This document shows, piece after piece, positions 1-8,898 of a stretch of DNA of 64,000 nucleotides (within the stretch, counting starts at the first letter, position 1; each line of letters starts with the position of its first letter). The translations under genes and the position numbers were made by a program. Source of the stretch: Alphaproteobacteria bacterium PA4 (lineage in GTDB: Bacteria > Pseudomonadota > Alphaproteobacteria > Sphingomonadales > Sphingomonadaceae); NCBI GenBank assembly GCA_002256005.1, contig NKIQ01000004.1, positions 40,451 to 104,450 of the forward strand. Reading direction: 5' to 3'. The notes beneath the pieces are model-generated. The model was not told where the DNA came from. It saw only the letters and a list, made by a program, of their open reading frames with translations, and did no database searches.

Positions 1-2
1 AA

Positions 3-896
3 TATACCGATGTGCTGCCGAGCGCGAACCTGTCGTTCCGCTTCGACAATGAAATCGTCGTGCGCCTCGGCCTGTCGCGTCAGGTGGCGCGTCCCCGCCT
101 CGACGACATGCGCGCGGCTGTGAACTACAATTACAACCTCAGCCTGTCGCAGACCCCGGGCGTGACGCCGTGGAGCGGTGACGGTGGCAACCCACGCCTG
201 CGCCCGTGGCGCGCCAATGCCATCGACGTTAGCGTCGAGAAGTATTTCGGCCGGCAGGGCTATATCGCCGGGGCCTTCTACTACAAGGACCTGAAGAGCT
301 ATATCACCCAGGTGCGGACGCCATTCGATTTCACCGGCTTCCCGATCCCGGCCGGCACGCCGGAACCGCTGACTCGCCAGGGCTTTGTCACGCAATGGGT
401 CAATGGCGCTGGCGGCAACCTCTATGGCTTTGAAGGTTCGGGCCAGCTGCCGTTCGCCCTGCTCAGCAGCGCGCTCGATGGCTTCGGCCTGACCGGCTCG
501 GTCTCCTACACGGTCAGCAATGTGGCGGCGACGCTGGGTGGCAAGCCGGAGGATCTGCCCGGCTATTCGAAGTGGGTGGTCAACGCGACCGGTTATTTCG
601 AAAAGAACGGCTTCTCGGCCCGCGCCTCGCTGCGCAACCGCTCGTCCTATCTGGGCGAACTGCGCGGCTTCGGTGGCGGCAATGAACGGCGCCGGGCGCG
701 CGGTGAAACCATCGTCGATGCCCAGGTCGGCTATACGTTCGAATCGGGCACGCTGAACGGTGTTTCGGTGCTGTTCCAGGCCCAGAACCTGACCAACGCA
801 CCGTTCGCCACCTTCAACCCGCCGAACGACAACCAGATCATCGATTATCAGCGTTACGGCCGTCGCTATCTGCTCGGCGTCAGCTTCAAATACTGA
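3..896 (+). CDS. TonB-dependent receptor, C-terminal part
   Basis: The last 297 residues of an outer-membrane TonB-dependent receptor; the reading frame is open at the window edge, so the signal peptide, plug domain and first strands lie outside. The visible part opens with YTDVLPSANL, a phrase common in sphingomonad and Caulobacter sugar receptors, and ends RYLLGVSFKY, a terminal strand with the final aromatic residue used for barrel assembly. Such receptors take up oligosaccharides with TonB/ExbBD energy. The starch and maltodextrin hydrolases just downstream suggest a malto-oligosaccharide substrate; this is an inference from context. An internal GTG at 12 is not the real start. Confidence 0.9.
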   Translation, partial: YTDVLPSANLSFRFDNEIVVRLGLSRQVARPRLDDMRAAVNYNYNLSLSQTPGVTPWSGDGGNPRLRPWRANAIDVSVEKYFGRQGYIAGAFYYKDLKSYITQVRTPFDFTGFPIPAGTPEPLTRQGFVTQWVNGAGGNLYGFEGSGQLPFALLSSALDGFGLTGSVSYTVSNVAATLGGKPEDLPGYSKWVVNATGYFEKNGFSARASLRNRSSYLGELRGFGGGNERRRARGETIVDAQVGYTFESGTLNGVSVLFQAQNLTNAPFATFNPPNDNQIIDYQRYGRRYLLGVSFKY

Positions 897-903
897 TGAT
901 TTC

Positions 904-931
904 GGCCCCCGCGCCTTCGGGTGCGGGGGCC
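904..931 (+). terminator. GC-rich hairpin after the TonB receptor gene
   Basis: A 9-bp perfect stem (GGCCCCCGC, 904-912, with GCGGGGGCC, 923-931) and a 10-base loop begins 8 bases after the receptor stop codon. It is followed by only a weak T-containing stretch, so it may act as a partial terminator or mRNA 3' stabiliser that sets receptor expression above that of the downstream enzymes. A hairpin with the same GGCCCCCGC stem sits at 63559-63590. Confidence 0.55.
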
Positions 932-1017
932 ATGTTCTGGCGCTATAAGGCCTTGGGGTTCGGCGGGTTGGCGCCGATGCCCGTGTCTTGGCCGGTCTTG
1001 GTGGATCGAGGGTCGCA

Positions 1018-2523
1018 ATGCCGCAAGGCCCGCTGCAGGAAATCGTCATCGTCGGCGGCGGCACCGCCGGCTGGATGACGGCGGCGGCGCTGTCGCGCTT
1101 CCTCGAAGGTGCCTGCCGCATCCGCCTGATCGAATCGGATGCCATCGGCACCGTCGGCGTCGGTGAGGCGACGATCCCGCAGATCCGGCTGTTCAACGCC
1201 GGGCTGGGCATCGACGAGGATGAGTTCATCCGCGAGACGCAGGGCAGCTACAAGCTCGGCATCGAATTCGTCGACTGGCATCATGTCGGCAGCCGCTACA
1301 TGCACGCCTTTGGCAGTGTCGGCCGCGATATCGGCCTGTTGCCCTTCCATCATTACTGGCTGGCCGGCCGCAACGCCGGAACGGCCGCCGATTTCGGCGC
1401 CTATTCGTTCAACGCGGCGGCGGCGCGCGCCAATCGCTACAATCGCGGTGCGCCCTCGGTTGCCGGCCTGCCCGAGCTCGTCCACGCCTATCATTTCGAT
1501 GCCGGCCTCTATGCCCGCTACCTGCGCCGCTATGCCGAAGCGCGCGGCGTCGTTCGCCACGAAGGCCGCATCACCCGCGTCGAACGCGATGGCGAAAGCG
1601 GCGATGTCCGCCAGCTGACGCTTGAGGATGGCAGCGTCATCGCCGGCCAGCTGTTCATCGATTGCACCGGCTTTCGCGGCCTGTTGATCGGCGAGACGCT
1701 GGGCACCGGTTATGAAGACTGGTCGCAATGGCTGGCCTGTGACCGGGCCTATGCCGTGCCCTGCGCGTCCGCCGACTTCACCCCCTATACCCGCGCCACG
1801 GCCCGCGCCGCCGGCTGGCAATGGCGCATCCCGCTGCAGCACCGCACCGGCAATGGCCATGTCTACAGCAGCGCGCACATCTCCGACGATGAGGCGGCGG
1901 CGACCCTGCTTGCCCATCTCGATGGCGAGGCGCTGGGCGAGCCGCGGCCGCTGCGCTTCACCGCCGGGCGCCGGGAACGGATGTGGGCGCACAATGTCGT
2001 CGCCATCGGCCTGGCCTCGGGCTTTCTCGAACCGCTCGAATCGACCAGCATCCACCTCATCCAGTCGGGCATCGCCCGGCTGCTGACCTTGCTGCCCGAT
2101 GCCGGCATGGCGCCGGCGCTGCGCGATGAATTCAACCGGCAATCGGCCTGGGAGATCGCGCGCATCCGCGACTTCATCATCCTCCATTACAAGGCGACGG
2201 CGCGCGACGACACGCCCTTCTGGCGGCGCGCCCGCGACATGGCGATCCCGGACGATCTCGCCGATCGCATCCGGCTGTTCGCCGAAACCGGCCGGGTGCG
2301 GCGCGACCATGACGAGCTGTTTACCGAAATCGGCTGGACGCAGGTGTTCCTGGGGCAGGGCATCGTGCCGGCGGCGCCGCACCCGCTGGCCGGGCTGGTG
2401 GCGCCGGCCGACCTTGCCGGCTTCCTCGCGCAATTGCAGGGCGCCATCACCCGGGAGGTCGCCAGCCTGCCCGATCATGCGGCCTTCATCCGCCGCCACA
2501 ATGCCGCCAACCGACAGGTGTGA
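1018..2523 (+). CDS. Flavin-dependent tryptophan halogenase-like protein
   Basis: A 501-residue FAD-binding monooxygenase of the tryptophan halogenase family. The N-terminal GGGTAGW is the family's dinucleotide-binding motif. The diagnostic W-x-W-x-I-P occurs as WQWRIP in the middle, and the flavin-contacting LEPLES follows. Start ATG 1018 is preceded by GAGGG at 1008-1012; an in-frame upstream start at 988 lacks such a site. Halogenase-like genes often accompany TonB receptors in carbohydrate loci of Caulobacter, Xanthomonas and sphingomonads, but their physiological substrate is unclear. Whether this one halogenates cannot be told from sequence. It lies between the receptor and the amylase, 3 bases before the next gene. 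Confidence 0.9.
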   Translation: MPQGPLQEIVIVGGGTAGWMTAAALSRFLEGACRIRLIESDAIGTVGVGEATIPQIRLFNAGLGIDEDEFIRETQGSYKLGIEFVDWHHVGSRYMHAFGSVGRDIGLLPFHHYWLAGRNAGTAADFGAYSFNAAAARANRYNRGAPSVAGLPELVHAYHFDAGLYARYLRRYAEARGVVRHEGRITRVERDGESGDVRQLTLEDGSVIAGQLFIDCTGFRGLLIGETLGTGYEDWSQWLACDRAYAVPCASADFTPYTRATARAAGWQWRIPLQHRTGNGHVYSSAHISDDEAAATLLAHLDGEALGEPRPLRFTAGRRERMWAHNVVAIGLASGFLEPLESTSIHLIQSGIARLLTLLPDAGMAPALRDEFNRQSAWEIARIRDFIILHYKATARDDTPFWRRARDMAIPDDLADRIRLFAETGRVRRDHDELFTEIGWTQVFLGQGIVPAAPHPLAGLVAPADLAGFLAQLQGAITREVASLPDHAAFIRRHNAANRQV

Positions 2524-2526
2524 CCG

Positions 2527-4335
2527 ATGTTTGCGCTGCTTGCCGCCCTTCTCGCCACCGCCGCCCCGGCCCCGACGCCGGCCGAAACCGCCATGCGGCA
2601 ACGCCCGGCAGCGGACGAGATCATCTATTTCGCGCTGCCCGACCGCTTCGAAAATGGCGACCCCGGCAATGATCGCGGCGGCCTTGTCGGCGACCGGCTG
2701 GTCACCGGTTTCGATCCGACGTCAAAGGCCTTCTACAATGGCGGCGACCTGAAGGGCCTGACCCAGCGGCTGGACTATATCGCCGGGCTAGGCGCCACGA
2801 CGATCTGGCTCGGGCCGATCTTCAAGAACAAGCCGGTGCAGGGTGGGCCGGGCCGGGAATCCGCCGGCTTCCACGGTTACTGGATCACCGATTTCACCCG
2901 CGTCGACCCGCATTTCGGCAGCAATGACGATCTGAAGGCGCTGATCGCCGCCGCCCATGCGCGCGGCATCAAGGTCTACCTCGACATTGTCACCAACCAC
3001 ACCGCCGATGTCATCCAGTACCGCGAATGCGTGGACAAGCCCTGCCCCTATCGCACGCGCGGCGATTATCCCTACAGCCGGCGCGGCGGGCTCGCCGGCG
3101 CTGCCATCAACGACGGTTTTACCGGCGATCATGTCGCCAGCGCCGCCAATTGGGCAAAGCTGACGCGGCCGGATTTTGCCTATACGCCGTTCGTGCCCAA
3201 GGGCGAGGAACACGCCAAGACGCCCGACTGGCTCAACGATCCCATCTATTATCACAACCGCGGTGAATCGACGTTTCGCAACGAAAGCTCGCAGTTCGGC
3301 GATTTCGTCAGCCTTGATGACATCGCCACCGAACATCCGCGTGTCGTTGCCGGGCTGATCGACATCTATGGCTGGTGGATCGATGAATTCGGTATCGATG
3401 GCTATCGCATCGACACTGCCCAGCATGTGAACCCGGAATTCTGGCAGCTGTTCGTGCCAGCCATGCAGGCACGGGCGCGGGCGCGGGGCATCCCCAATTT
3501 CCATATCTTCGGGGAAGTCTCGATCGACGAGGTCGATGTCGGCCGGCTCGCCCGCCATACGCGCGTCGATCGGCTGCCCAATGTCCTCGATTTCGCCACC
3601 TGGGCAGCGGCGATCGATGTGATCGCCGGGGCCAGGCCGACCAGCGCACTCGCCCGGCTCTATGCCGATGATCCGCTGTATGAAGGCGGCACCGCCACGG
3701 CGCGCAGCAACCCGACCTTCATCAGCAATCACGACAAGGGGCGTTTTGCCTATCATGTCGCCCGGGCCAACCGCAGGGCCGGCGCCGACGAGCTGGCGGC
3801 GCGCGTGCTGCTCGGCCATGCGCTGATGCTGTTAGGGCGCGGTGTGCCGACGCTCTACGCCGGCGACGAACAGGGCTTCGTCGGTGACGGCAACGACAAT
3901 GACGCGCGTGAGCCGCTGTTTGCCAGCAAGGTCGCGAGCTACAATGACAATCGCCTGCTCGGCAGTCGCGCTAGCACCGCCACCGCCAATTTCAACGCCG
4001 ACCACCCCTTCTATCGCGCGCTCGCCGAGATGGCCGCGGTGCGCAAGGCCGATGCGCGGCTGCGCCAGGGCGAGACTCTGGTGCGCGAAGCCGGCGATAC
4101 GCCGGGCATTTTCGCCATGTCGCGCGTCATCCCCGGCCAGGCCGGCGAAACGCTGGTCGCCATCAATACGACGACCAGGGCGCTGACTGCCAATGTCCGC
4201 GTCGATCCCGCCTCGCTGGCCTGGACGCGCAGCGCCGGCGCCTGCCCCGCCACGGCCGCCGCGCCGGGCACATTGACCATCAGCCTGCCGCCGCTCGGCT
4301 GGGCTGTCTGCCGTTCCGAAGGTGAAGCCAAGTGA
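2527..4335 (+). CDS. Secreted alpha-amylase family (GH13) enzyme
   Basis: A 602-residue GH13 glycosidase with an N-terminal signal peptide (hydrophobic residues 2-13, AxA-like site near residue 18), so probably periplasmic. It acts on alpha-1,4-glucans or cyclomaltodextrins. The catalytic triad is visible: nucleophile Asp in GYRIDTAQH, acid/base Glu in FGEVSID and the third Asp in SNHDKGRF; VTNHT supplies the conserved His region. A C-terminal beta domain follows from about residue 500. It starts 3 bases after the halogenase stop and its end overlaps the next gene, which fits one operon for breaking down starch oligomers imported by the TonB receptor. Confidence 0.93.
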   Translation: MFALLAALLATAAPAPTPAETAMRQRPAADEIIYFALPDRFENGDPGNDRGGLVGDRLVTGFDPTSKAFYNGGDLKGLTQRLDYIAGLGATTIWLGPIFKNKPVQGGPGRESAGFHGYWITDFTRVDPHFGSNDDLKALIAAAHARGIKVYLDIVTNHTADVIQYRECVDKPCPYRTRGDYPYSRRGGLAGAAINDGFTGDHVASAANWAKLTRPDFAYTPFVPKGEEHAKTPDWLNDPIYYHNRGESTFRNESSQFGDFVSLDDIATEHPRVVAGLIDIYGWWIDEFGIDGYRIDTAQHVNPEFWQLFVPAMQARARARGIPNFHIFGEVSIDEVDVGRLARHTRVDRLPNVLDFATWAAAIDVIAGARPTSALARLYADDPLYEGGTATARSNPTFISNHDKGRFAYHVARANRRAGADELAARVLLGHALMLLGRGVPTLYAGDEQGFVGDGNDNDAREPLFASKVASYNDNRLLGSRASTATANFNADHPFYRALAEMAAVRKADARLRQGETLVREAGDTPGIFAMSRVIPGQAGETLVAINTTTRALTANVRVDPASLAWTRSAGACPATAAAPGTLTISLPPLGWAVCRSEGEAK

Positions 4336-5966
4336 CGATGACCCTGCCGGGCGCAACCGAAACCGCCCCCACCCCTGCTGCCAAGGCCGCCGACAGCTGG
4401 TGGCGTGGTGCCGCGATCTACCAGATCTATCCGCGCAGCTTTTCCGATTCGAACGGCGATGGCATCGGCGATCTCAACGGCATCACCCGCCATCTCGATC
4501 ATGTTGCCTCGCTCGGCGTCGATGGCATCTGGCTGTCGCCCTTCTTCACCTCGCCGATGCTGGATTTCGGCTATGACGTCGCCGATTATTGCGATGTCGA
4601 TCCGATCTTCGGCACGCTCGCCGATTTCGATGCGCTCATCGCCCGCGCCCATGCGCTGGGGCTGAAGGTCATCATCGACCAGGTCTATTCGCACACATCC
4701 GACCAGCACGCCTGGTTCCAGACCAGCCGCGCCAGCCGCGACAATGCCAAGTCGGATTGGTATGTCTGGGCCGATGCCAAGCCGGATGGCTCGCCGCCCA
4801 GCAACTGGCAATCGGTGTTCGGCGGCCCGGCCTGGACCTGGGATGCCCGGCGCGGCCAATATTATCTGCACAATTTCCTGGAAGGGCAGCCCGACCTCAA
4901 CGTCCACAACCCGGCGGTGCAGGACGCGCTGCTGGGCACGGCGCAATTCTGGCTGGATCGCGGCGTCGATGGTTTCCGCATCGATGCCATCAATTTCGCG
5001 ATGCACGACCCGCAGCTGCGCGACAATCCGCCGGCCACCGGCAATCACAAGCGCACCCGGCCGTTCGATTTCCAGCAGCACATCCACAACATGTCTCACC
5101 CGGACATTCCGCAGTTCCTGGAGCGCATCCGCGCGCTGACTGACAGCTACGACGGCCGCTTCACCGTCGCCGAAGTCGGCGGCGACAACAGTATTGCCGA
5201 AATGCAGCTGTTCACCAGCGGCGGCCGCCGGCTGAACAGCGCCTATGGCTTCAACTTCCTCTATGCCGAGCGGCTGAACGCTGCGCTGGTGCGCGATGTG
5301 CAGGAAGAATGGCCGGATACGCCGGACATGGGCTGGCCGAGCTGGGCCTTTTCCAACCATGACGCGCCGCGCGCCGTGTCGCGCTGGGCGGCCGGCGCCG
5401 ATCATGATCGCTATGCCGCCATGGCGTTGCTGCTGCTGGTCGCGCTGCGCGGCAACATCTTCCTCTATCAGGGCGAGGAGCTCGGCCTGCCGCAGGCCGA
5501 AATCGCCTTTGAACATCTGCGCGATCCGGAAGCCATCACCAACTGGCCGCTGACGCTGGGCCGCGATGGCGCACGCACCCCGATGCCATGGCGATCGGGG
5601 GCGCCGCAGGCCGGCTTCACCACCGGCACGCCCTGGCTGCCGCTGGGCGGCGGCCATGATGCCCGCGCCGTCGATGTGCAGAATGCCGATCCGCGCTCGC
5701 TGCTGGCGCTGACGCGGCGGCTGCTGGCGCTGCGCCAGGCGGAACCGGCGCTGCGGCTGGGCGATATCCGGGTGAGGGCGGCCGATGGCGACCTGCTGGT
5801 CTTTGATCGCCGCCATGACGATGCAGTGCTGCGCTGCGTGTACAACCTCGGTCCGGCGCCGCTCGACCATGCGCTCGGCGATGGCTGGGCCATTCTCGAC
5901 AGCGTCGGCGACGCCGACGCCGACCGATTGCCCGGCCATAGCGGCCTGATTGCGAGGCGTCTGTGA
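4332..5966 (+). CDS. Alpha-glucosidase, GH13 family
   Basis: A 544-residue GH13 enzyme of the oligo-1,6-glucosidase/alpha-glucosidase type, without signal peptide, so cytoplasmic. Seen: the N-terminal IYQIYPRSF and DSNGDGIGDL (calcium-site-like loop), DQVYSHTSDQH, nucleophile Asp in GFRIDAINF, acid/base Glu in TVAEVGG, and FSNHDAPR. It cleaves terminal glucose from maltose and short dextrins. GTG 4332 overlaps the upstream TGA and has AAGG at 4319-4322; an ATG at 4338 is the alternative. The glucose released would pass to glucokinase encoded 4 kb downstream. Confidence 0.93.
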   Translation: MTMTLPGATETAPTPAAKAADSWWRGAAIYQIYPRSFSDSNGDGIGDLNGITRHLDHVASLGVDGIWLSPFFTSPMLDFGYDVADYCDVDPIFGTLADFDALIARAHALGLKVIIDQVYSHTSDQHAWFQTSRASRDNAKSDWYVWADAKPDGSPPSNWQSVFGGPAWTWDARRGQYYLHNFLEGQPDLNVHNPAVQDALLGTAQFWLDRGVDGFRIDAINFAMHDPQLRDNPPATGNHKRTRPFDFQQHIHNMSHPDIPQFLERIRALTDSYDGRFTVAEVGGDNSIAEMQLFTSGGRRLNSAYGFNFLYAERLNAALVRDVQEEWPDTPDMGWPSWAFSNHDAPRAVSRWAAGADHDRYAAMALLLLVALRGNIFLYQGEELGLPQAEIAFEHLRDPEAITNWPLTLGRDGARTPMPWRSGAPQAGFTTGTPWLPLGGGHDARAVDVQNADPRSLLALTRRLLALRQAEPALRLGDIRVRAADGDLLVFDRRHDDAVLRCVYNLGPAPLDHALGDGWAILDSVGDADADRLPGHSGLIARRL

Positions 5967-8008
5967 TGCGGATGCTGATGGTGTTGCTGGCCCTGCTCGC
6001 CAGCCTGCCAGCGCTGGCGGTGACAGTCGCCTCCCCCGATGGCCGGCTGGTCGCCAGCGTCGACCTGGATGGCGATGGCCGGCCGATGTGGTCGGCGACG
6101 CGCGATGGCAAGCCGCTGGTGCTGCCGTCGCGGCTGGGCTTCATCCTGGGCGATGCCCCCAAGCTCGATCGCGGCCTGGCCATCGTTGCCGAGCGCCGCG
6201 CCAGCAATGACAGCCGCTGGGAACAGCCCTGGGGCGAGCGCCGCTTTGTCCGCGATCATTACAACGAGCTGACGGTGACGCTGGCCGAAAAGGCCGGGTT
6301 GCAGCGCCGCTATGATCTGGTGATGCGGGTGCATGACGATGGCCTTGGCTTCCGCTCCGGCTTCCCCGACCAACCCAATCTGAAGACGCTGCGCATCGTC
6401 GCCGAACTGACCGAATTCCATGTCGCCGATGCCGCCGGCGGCAAGGCCTGGTGGATCCCGGCGCTGGAATGGAACCGCGAGGAATATCTCTACCATGCGA
6501 CGGGCATCACCGAAGTCGGGCTCGCCCAGACGCCGCTGACCCTGCGGACCGGCGCCGGCACCTGGCTGTCGATCCATGAGGCCGCGCTGGTCGATTATGC
6601 CGGCATGAACCTGCAACCGGCCGGCGACGGCCTGTTCCGGGCGCAGCTGACGCCTGCCGGCCTCGGCCCCGCGGTCACCCGGAATTCTCCCTTTTTCACC
6701 CCCTGGCGGACCCTGATGGTGGCGGACAGCGCCCCCGGCCTCGCCAATTCGTCGCTGATCCTCAACCTCAATGAACCCAACAGGCTGGGCGATGTCAGCT
6801 GGGTGCACCCGTGCAAATATACCGGCATCTGGTGGGGCATGCACCTCGACCAGCAGAGTTGGAGCAGCGGGCCAAAGCATGGCGCCACCACCGCCAACGC
6901 GCTGAAAATGATCGATTTCGCCGCTGCGAACACATTCTGCGGCGTGCTGATCGAAGGCTGGAATATCGGCTGGGACGGCAATTGGTTCGGCGATGGCTGG
7001 GATTTCAGCTTCACCAAACCGTATCCGGATTTCGATATGGCGCGCATCACCGCCTATGGCCGCAAGCGCGGCGTGGGCCTGATCGGCCATCACGAAACCG
7101 CCGGCAACCTGTTGAATTACGAGGCGCAAATGGCCGCCGCCTTCGATTATGACCGCGCCAATGGCATCAATACGGTGAAGACCGGCTATGTCGCCGACGC
7201 CGGGCAGCTGCAGGTGGCGGCGGCAACGCCGGGTTTCGGCACCGATGGCAAGCCGCACGATATCAGCTTCGAATGGCACGAAGGCCAGGCCAGCGCCCGC
7301 CATCACGTCAAGGTGCTGGAGGAAGCGGCCAGGCGCCAGGTCTCGATCGTCTCGCACGAACCGATCAAGGACACGGGTCTGCGCCGTACCTATCCCAACT
7401 GGCTGTCGCGCGAAGGCGCCCGCGGCATGGAGTTCAACGCTTGGGGCAACCCCAACAATGGCCCGGAGCATGAGGCGACGCTGGCCTTCACCCGCCTGCT
7501 CGCCGGGCCGATGGACTATACGCCGGGCATCGTCAGCCTGATGGGCCGCGGCCAGCGCATCCCCTCGACACTGGCCAAGCAGCTGGCGCTCTACATCACC
7601 ATCTATTCGCCGGTGCAGATGGCCGCCGACCTGCCGGAAAATTACGCCAAGGCGCCGGCGGCGCTGCGCTTCATCCGCAGCGTGCCGGTCGACTGGCAGG
7701 AATCGATCACGCTCGCCGGCCAGCCCGGCAGCCATGTCGTCACCGCACGGCAGGACCGTGCCGGCAACGACTGGTGGCTGGGCGCCGCTGGCGGCAAGAC
7801 GGCGGTCGATGTGTCGGTGCCGCTGGCTTTCCTCGGACCGGGTCGCTGGCGCGCCGAAATCTGGCGCGATGGCGCCGCCGCCGACACAAATCCCTTCGAC
7901 ATGGTCGTCGAGCAGCGCGATGTGACCGCCGCCTCCAGCCTTGCGCTGCGGCTGGCCAGTGGCGGCGGTGGGGCCGCCGTGCACTTCAAGCGGGTGGGCG
8001 GGCAATGA
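5966..8008 (+). CDS. GH97 family alpha-glucosidase (SusB-like)
   Basis: A 680-residue glycoside hydrolase family 97 protein with a cleavable signal peptide (LMVLLALLASLPALA). The layout is an N-terminal beta-sandwich (about 20-260), a TIM-barrel (about 270-560) and a C-terminal sheet. Inverting GH97 enzymes use glutamates as in SusB; candidate acids here are in SHEPIKD and REGARGMEFNAW, preceded by FEWHEGQ. GH97 members hydrolyse alpha-1,4/1,6-glucosides or, with a different nucleophile, alpha-galactosides; the maltodextrin context favours alpha-glucosidase. ATG 5966 overlaps the previous stop by one base (TGATG), and the stop overlaps the esterase start. Confidence 0.9.
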   Translation: MRMLMVLLALLASLPALAVTVASPDGRLVASVDLDGDGRPMWSATRDGKPLVLPSRLGFILGDAPKLDRGLAIVAERRASNDSRWEQPWGERRFVRDHYNELTVTLAEKAGLQRRYDLVMRVHDDGLGFRSGFPDQPNLKTLRIVAELTEFHVADAAGGKAWWIPALEWNREEYLYHATGITEVGLAQTPLTLRTGAGTWLSIHEAALVDYAGMNLQPAGDGLFRAQLTPAGLGPAVTRNSPFFTPWRTLMVADSAPGLANSSLILNLNEPNRLGDVSWVHPCKYTGIWWGMHLDQQSWSSGPKHGATTANALKMIDFAAANTFCGVLIEGWNIGWDGNWFGDGWDFSFTKPYPDFDMARITAYGRKRGVGLIGHHETAGNLLNYEAQMAAAFDYDRANGINTVKTGYVADAGQLQVAAATPGFGTDGKPHDISFEWHEGQASARHHVKVLEEAARRQVSIVSHEPIKDTGLRRTYPNWLSREGARGMEFNAWGNPNNGPEHEATLAFTRLLAGPMDYTPGIVSLMGRGQRIPSTLAKQLALYITIYSPVQMAADLPENYAKAPAALRFIRSVPVDWQESITLAGQPGSHVVTARQDRAGNDWWLGAAGGKTAVDVSVPLAFLGPGRWRAEIWRDGAAADTNPFDMVVEQRDVTAASSLALRLASGGGGAAVHFKRVGGQ

Positions 8009-8898
8009 TCAGCCGGCGCAGCCTGATCGCCGCTGCAGCCTTGCTGCCGATGGCAGCGCGCGCCGGCGAATCGATTCAGTTCAGCCGGCTGCCGATGGTC
8101 GCCGGCGCGGGGCTGAAGCCGCGCCACATCGATGTCTGGCAGCCGCCGGGCAGCGAGGGCCAGGCGCTGCCGCTGCTGCTGATGCACGACGGCCAGAATC
8201 TGTTCGAGCCGGCGTCGTCTTACGGGGGCAAGACCTGGCAAGTGGCGGAAGCGGTGATGGCGCTGGTCGCTGCCGGCACCATCCCGCCGGTCATGATCGC
8301 CGGCGTCTGGAACAGCGGTGACCAGCGCTGGCGCGATTATGTGCCGAAGCAATTGCTCGATCGCCTGCCACCGGCGCTGGCTGCGGACTTCCGCACGGCC
8401 AATGGCGGCGATTCGCTGTCGGACGCCTATGTCGGCTTCCTCGCCGATGTCGCGCTGCCGCTGCTGCGCCAGCGCCACGCCATCGAACCCGGCAAGGTGA
8501 CGATCATGGGGTCATCGATGGGTGGCCTTGCCTCGCTGAACGCCGTCATTCGCCGGCCGGATGTGTTCGCCGCCGCCGGGTGCGTGTCCACGCATTGGCC
8601 GGTGTTCGCGCCCACGCCGGCTGCGGCCCCTGGCATCGAAACCGCCATCACCGCCTGGCTGCGCGACGATCTCGGCGCGCCGGCCGGGCGGCGGCTGTGG
8701 TTCGACCATGGCGACCAGACCCTCGACCAATATTACGCCCCCTTCCAGGCCGTCGCCGATGCCGCGCTGGTCAGGGCCGGCTGGCAACAGCCCCGCGATT
8801 TCACCACCCGCGCCTATCCCGGCGCCGCCCATGATGAACCGAGCTGGGCAAAGCGCGTTGCCGATCCGCTGACATTCCTGTTTAAGACGAAGGCATGA
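8005..8898 (+). CDS. Secreted esterase-like alpha/beta hydrolase
   Basis: A 297-residue protein of the putative esterase (esterase D-like) family. It opens with an SRRSLI motif and hydrophobic stretch ending ARA, so export is likely, possibly by Tat. The nucleophile elbow GSSMG places Ser at residue 171; LLMHDGQNLF forms the oxyanion side, and the final GAAHDE probably holds the catalytic His. The reading frame is open well upstream, but ATG 8005 is chosen because it overlaps the GH97 stop (ATGA). Genes of this type recur in alphaproteobacterial maltodextrin operons, where they may de-acylate sugars; the substrate is unknown. Confidence 0.8.
   Translation: MISRRSLIAAAALLPMAARAGESIQFSRLPMVAGAGLKPRHIDVWQPPGSEGQALPLLLMHDGQNLFEPASSYGGKTWQVAEAVMALVAAGTIPPVMIAGVWNSGDQRWRDYVPKQLLDRLPPALAADFRTANGGDSLSDAYVGFLADVALPLLRQRHAIEPGKVTIMGSSMGGLASLNAVIRRPDVFAAAGCVSTHWPVFAPTPAAAPGIETAITAWLRDDLGAPAGRRLWFDHGDQTLDQYYAPFQAVADAALVRAGWQQPRDFTTRAYPGAAHDEPSWAKRVADPLTFLFKTKA

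Noticed and set aside
5468-8005. A very long minus-strand open frame (845 codons) opposite the alpha-glucosidase and GH97 genes, and similar long frames at 943-2601, 4011-5939 and 8814-10808
   Set aside because: They mirror the codon structure of well-supported plus-strand genes in GC-rich DNA and translate to repetitive Arg/Ala/Gly/Asp sequence without motifs.
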